DNA of 9,127 nt from Candidatus Latescibacterota bacterium (GTDB taxonomy: Bacteria; Latescibacterota; MVCY01): positions 1-9,127 of the forward strand of contig JAUWEO010000054.1 of NCBI GenBank assembly GCA_030608245.1, read 5' to 3'. Below are positions 5,991 through 9,127 of this stretch, piece after piece. The number at the start of each line of letters is the position of its first letter. Positions within the stretch are counted from its first letter, which is position 1. Position numbers and translations under genes: made by a program. The notes below the pieces were generated by a model. The model ran no database searches and was not told where the DNA came from. It saw only the letters and a list, made by a program, of their open reading frames with translations.

Positions 5991-8222
5991 ATGGCTAAAT
6001 CCTTAGTCGTTGTGGAATCGCCAGCAAAGGCGAAGACGATAAATAAATTTCTGGGAGAAGACTACATAGTCAAGCCCTGTGCTGGTCATATCCGTGACCT
6101 GCCGGCGGGTGAACTGGGCATCGATATCACCCATGACTTCCGACCACGGTATGTTCTGATTAAAGGGAAGGGGAAGATCGTCAGGACATTAAAGGAAACA
6201 GCGAAAGAAGCTCCCAAGATATTCTTGGCTACCGATCCTGACCGGGAAGGGGAGGCCATCGCCTGGCATGTGGCCCATGAAATAGGCAACAGCAAGAATA
6301 TGCTCCGAGTTTTGTTGAACGAAATCACCAGAGACGCTGTGCTTAAAGCTATCCAGAGACCTCTGGAATTGGATCTGAATAAGGTGGATGCTCAGCAGGC
6401 ACGGCGGGTGATCGACCGGCTGGTAGGCTATAAAGTGAGTCCTTTTCTGTGGCAGACGATTTATCGGGGCAGCCTGAGCGCAGGTAGGGTGCAGTCGGTC
6501 GCCCTTCGCTTGGTCTGCGAACGCGAGGAGCAGATCACCGGGTTTGTCCCCCAGGAGTACTGGTCAATAACCGCTGCCCTTTGCACTCAGAGGGATATAG
6601 AGCCAAGGATATTTGAGGCACAATTAGTTAAAATTGACGGTAAAAAGGCCAGCATCCCTGACCAGAAAAGCGCTACCACCATTGTCTCTGAGCTGGAGGA
6701 GAAAACCTTCCGGGTGGTGGATATCAAGAGAAAACAGCAGAAAAGGAATCCTGCTCCCCCGTTTATCACCAGCACCCTCCAACAGGAGGCCGGCAGGCGG
6801 CTCAAATTCTCAACCAAAAGGACAATGGCTCTCGCCCAGCAGCTCTACGAGGGCATCGACTTGGAAGAGGGCAGGACAGGGCTGATCACCTATATGCGAA
6901 CCGACTCTCCCCGAATTGCCAAAGAGGCAATGACCGACGCAAGACAGTATATTGCTGATTCTTACGGTGTGGACTATGTGCCCGCAAAGCCGAATATCTT
7001 CCGAGCTGGCAAGAGGGCTCAGGGAGCCCATGAGGCCATCAGACCCACCTCCCTTGTCTATTCACCGAAGAAGGTGAAGAAATTCTTGGCCCCGGAACAA
7101 TTGCGGCTCTACGAATTGATATGGACCAGGTTCATCGCCTCTCAGATGAAACAGGCCTTGCTGGATGTAACCACTGTCGAAATAGAAGCCAATGGATATC
7201 TGTTTCGAGCCTCCGAGACCATCATTAGCTTTCGGGGCTTTATGGTTGCCTATAGAGAGGCTACCGATGAACAGGATGATGAAACCCAGGTAAAACTTCC
7301 CCAGAGTCTAAGTGTAGGAGAGGAATTAAATTTAGTTTCATTGTCTCCCGAGCAGCACTTCACTGAGCCGCCACCCCGGTATACCGAGGCCACCTTAGTC
7401 AAAGAACTTGAGGCCAAGGGGGTTGGGCGTCCCAGCACTTACGCCCCCACTGTAAGCGTAATTCAAGATAGGGGCTATGTGAAAAAAGATAAGGGCAGAC
7501 TATTTGCCGTCGAGCTGGGGATGACGGTGAATCAGCTTTTGGTAAGTGCCTTTCCTGACATCTTTAATGTCCAATTCACCGCCAAAATGGAGGAATCTCT
7601 TGACCGGATAGAGACGGGGGAAGAAGGCTGGGTCAAGGTGGTAACTGATTTCTATACCCCCTTTGAGAGCACCCTTTCTCAGGCTAAGGAGCAGCGGACA
7701 GAGCTGAAGAAATCGTTGCAAGAGTCCACTGACCAGACCTGTGAGAAATGCGGCCGTCCGATGGTCATCAGATGGGGACGCCACGGGAGATTTCTCTCTT
7801 GCTCTGGCTTCCCCGAGTGCAAAAACGCCCGTCCTCTTGGCCAGGAAGAGGCCGAGCCAGAGCCAACTGGACAGGTGTGCGATAAGTGTGGCGCTCCGAT
7901 GGTGGTCAAATCCGGCAAATACGGTAGATTTCTGGCCTGTTCCGCCTACCCGAAATGCAAAAATACTAAGTCTCTAACCCTGGGTATCCCTTGTCCCCAA
8001 CCCGAATGTGAAGGCGAAATAGTGGAACGCAGAACAAAAAAAGGAAGGGTCTTTTACGGATGCAATAACTATCCCAAGTGTAAGTTCGCCTCGTGGGACA
8101 AGCCGGTAGGTCGTAAGTGCTCCCAGTGTGGTGCCTCGTTCTTGGTGGAAAAAACGACTCAAGATAAAGGCGGCTTCTTGCAATGTCCCAGTTGTAAAGC
8201 GGAGTTCCCCGAGGAAGGTTGA
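5991..8222 (+). CDS. topA: DNA topoisomerase I (type IA, omega protein)
   Basis: TopA relaxes negatively supercoiled DNA by cutting one strand through a 5'-phosphotyrosine and passing the other, preventing hypernegative supercoiling behind RNA polymerase. The 743 residues hold the full architecture. The Toprim domain carries VVVESPAKAKTI with Glu9, GHIRDLP (32-38) and the metal-binding DPDRE (82-86). The core domains include SAGRVQSVALRL (163-174), the active-site Tyr301 in LITYMRTDS with Arg303, AHEAIRPTS (346-354) and VGRPSTYAP (478-486). The C-terminal tail has four zinc-ribbon repeats with cysteines at 584/587/604/610, 630/633/650/656, 668/673/691/697 and 710/713/732/735; the third has a CX4C instead of CX2C first pair. 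The start is secure because the Toprim strand begins at residue 4. xerC follows 3 nt after the stop, so the two are almost certainly co-transcribed from the promoter and leader upstream. Confidence 0.97.
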   Translation: MAKSLVVVESPAKAKTINKFLGEDYIVKPCAGHIRDLPAGELGIDITHDFRPRYVLIKGKGKIVRTLKETAKEAPKIFLATDPDREGEAIAWHVAHEIGNSKNMLRVLLNEITRDAVLKAIQRPLELDLNKVDAQQARRVIDRLVGYKVSPFLWQTIYRGSLSAGRVQSVALRLVCEREEQITGFVPQEYWSITAALCTQRDIEPRIFEAQLVKIDGKKASIPDQKSATTIVSELEEKTFRVVDIKRKQQKRNPAPPFITSTLQQEAGRRLKFSTKRTMALAQQLYEGIDLEEGRTGLITYMRTDSPRIAKEAMTDARQYIADSYGVDYVPAKPNIFRAGKRAQGAHEAIRPTSLVYSPKKVKKFLAPEQLRLYELIWTRFIASQMKQALLDVTTVEIEANGYLFRASETIISFRGFMVAYREATDEQDDETQVKLPQSLSVGEELNLVSLSPEQHFTEPPPRYTEATLVKELEAKGVGRPSTYAPTVSVIQDRGYVKKDKGRLFAVELGMTVNQLLVSAFPDIFNVQFTAKMEESLDRIETGEEGWVKVVTDFYTPFESTLSQAKEQRTELKKSLQESTDQTCEKCGRPMVIRWGRHGRFLSCSGFPECKNARPLGQEEAEPEPTGQVCDKCGAPMVVKSGKYGRFLACSAYPKCKNTKSLTLGIPCPQPECEGEIVERRTKKGRVFYGCNNYPKCKFASWDKPVGRKCSQCGASFLVEKTTQDKGGFLQCPSCKAEFPEEG

Positions 8223-8225
8223 AAG

Positions 8226-9125
8226 ATGCGAAAGGTTGTCGAGCAGTTCCTTCAATATTTGGAGGCAGAACGGGATTTTTCGGATAAGACGCTTTGCGCC
8301 TATCAGAGTGATCTTAGGCAGTTTATCGCTTTTGTTGGCGATTACTTGGAAAGCTCTGCTGTCGGTCCTCAGGACGTTAATCAGACCTGCATCCGCCATT
8401 TTCTGGGCACATTGAGGCGAAGGGGCCTCCAGCGGCGTTCGGTTGCTCGCAAGTTAGCCAGTATTCGCTCCTTCTTCAAATATTTGTGTAGAATGAAAAT
8501 TCTGCAACAGAATCCGGCTTACGGTATCATCTCTCCTAAGCTGGACAAGAGACTTCCCCTTTTCTTGGATGTAGAACAGGCAATAAGGGCAATGGAGCTG
8601 CCTGTGGGAGGAGACTTCTTCAGTCGGAGAAACCATGCCCTGCTGGAGGTGCTTTACGGAACCGGGATCAGGGTGAGCGAGCTGGTGGGTCTGGACATCT
8701 CTTCAGTAGATATGCTAAGTGGAGTAGTCAAGGTCCGGGGCAAGGGAAGAAAACAGCGGGTGGTGCCTGTTGGAGGCAAGGCGCTGGAGAGTGTCAGAGA
8801 GTACCTCCCCTGGCGGGAGAAGCTGCTACAGCAGCTTGCTAGGCAGGATTCGGCCCTTTTCCTGAACCGCTACGGCAGACGGCTGAGCCAGCGTGGTGTC
8901 CAGAGAATCGTCAACCAATATCTCTCTATGGTCTCAGAGCAGAAGGGATTGAGTCCCCATGTCTTGAGACACAGTTTTGCCACCCATCTGTTAGATGCCG
9001 GCGCTGATCTGCAGGCGGTCCGAGAGCTGCTGGGACATGTGAGTCTCTCGACTACTCAGATTTATACTCATGTTACCACCGACAGACTGAAAAAGATTTA
9101 CCATCAGGCCCATCCGAGGGCGTAA
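8226..9125 (+). CDS. xerC: Tyrosine recombinase XerC/XerD
   Basis: Xer recombinases resolve chromosome dimers at the dif site near the terminus, acting in the cytoplasm with FtsK. The protein is complete at 299 residues. The N-terminal SAM-like core-binding domain (about 1-100) has FLQYLEAERDFSDKTLCAY at 8-26 and the RRGLQRRSVARKLASIRSFF segment (65-84). The catalytic domain shows the full set: Arg149 in GTGIRVSEL, Lys173 in VRGKGRKQR, His245 and Arg248 in SPHVLRHSFATHLLDAGA, His271 in LLGHVSLSTTQ and nucleophile Tyr280 in IYTHV. The C-terminus ends in the HPRA typical of XerC/XerD. Position directly behind topA favours XerC, because topA-xerC neighbourhoods (often followed by hslV-hslU) are common in several phyla; XerC against XerD cannot be settled from the protein alone. 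AGGTTGAAAG in and after the topA stop may serve as a weak ribosome binding site. Confidence 0.93.
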   Translation: MRKVVEQFLQYLEAERDFSDKTLCAYQSDLRQFIAFVGDYLESSAVGPQDVNQTCIRHFLGTLRRRGLQRRSVARKLASIRSFFKYLCRMKILQQNPAYGIISPKLDKRLPLFLDVEQAIRAMELPVGGDFFSRRNHALLEVLYGTGIRVSELVGLDISSVDMLSGVVKVRGKGRKQRVVPVGGKALESVREYLPWREKLLQQLARQDSALFLNRYGRRLSQRGVQRIVNQYLSMVSEQKGLSPHVLRHSFATHLLDAGADLQAVRELLGHVSLSTTQIYTHVTTDRLKKIYHQAHPRA

Positions 9126-9127
9126 GA

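Noticed and set aside
7974..8415. Open frames on both strands across the topA-xerC junction
   Set aside because: They overlap the zinc-ribbon region of topA and the start of xerC, both firmly identified; no ribosome binding site or recognisable protein content.
8226..9125. xerC-like gene as an integron or phage integrase marking a mobile island
   Set aside because: Length, the HPRA C-terminus and tight linkage to topA fit a housekeeping Xer recombinase; no attachment site, tRNA or cargo genes are present.

Overview
The window is a compact stretch of bacterial chromosome carrying eight genes, all on the + strand and all apparently intact; the first is cut by the window's left edge. It is bacterial rather than archaeal or viral: it holds the delta subunit of the DNA polymerase III clamp loader, RecJ, type IA topoisomerase I with bacterial C-terminal zinc ribbons, and a Xer tyrosine recombinase. 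Base composition looks balanced and similar across genes, and I see no insertion sequence, phage gene, CRISPR array, tRNA or rRNA. The DUF4416 gene, the topA-xerC pair and the repeat-like intergenic sequences would fit an uncultured or deep-branching lineage (for example a deltaproteobacterial-type or candidate-phylum genome), but I cannot place the organism from this sequence alone.

Layout. Block 1 (2-3227): the 3' part of holA, then recJ overlapping its stop in an ATGA arrangement, then ilvE 17 nt later behind a strong Shine-Dalgarno sequence. This joins replication/repair with branched-chain amino acid metabolism in one likely transcript. A 150-nt gap (3228-3377) holds a degenerate inverted repeat of the dispersed intergenic type and a weak candidate promoter. 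Block 2 (3378-4915): proC and hisA, again with an ATGA overlap, pairing the last step of proline synthesis with a histidine-pathway isomerase; no other his gene is nearby. A 254-nt gap (4916-5169) holds a second palindromic element and a signal-peptide-like reading frame without a start codon. Block 3 (5170-5730) is a lone DUF4416 gene with no clear ribosome binding site. A 260-nt gap (5731-5990) holds a plausible promoter for topA and an unusually structured leader of about 150 nt. Block 4 (5991-9125) is topA followed 3 nt later by xerC, a DNA-topology and chromosome-resolution pair.

Most of the window is ordinary housekeeping sequence and I do not see a new multi-gene system. The most interesting point is the topA leader: a 13-bp RNA stem buries a good Shine-Dalgarno sequence, which lies 6 nt before an ATT codon that opens a 29-codon frame whose stop codon overlaps the start of topA. 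This could be a translationally coupled leader peptide with a non-canonical start, or coincidence. The two palindromic intergenic elements and the possibly leaderless DUF4416 gene are lesser points.
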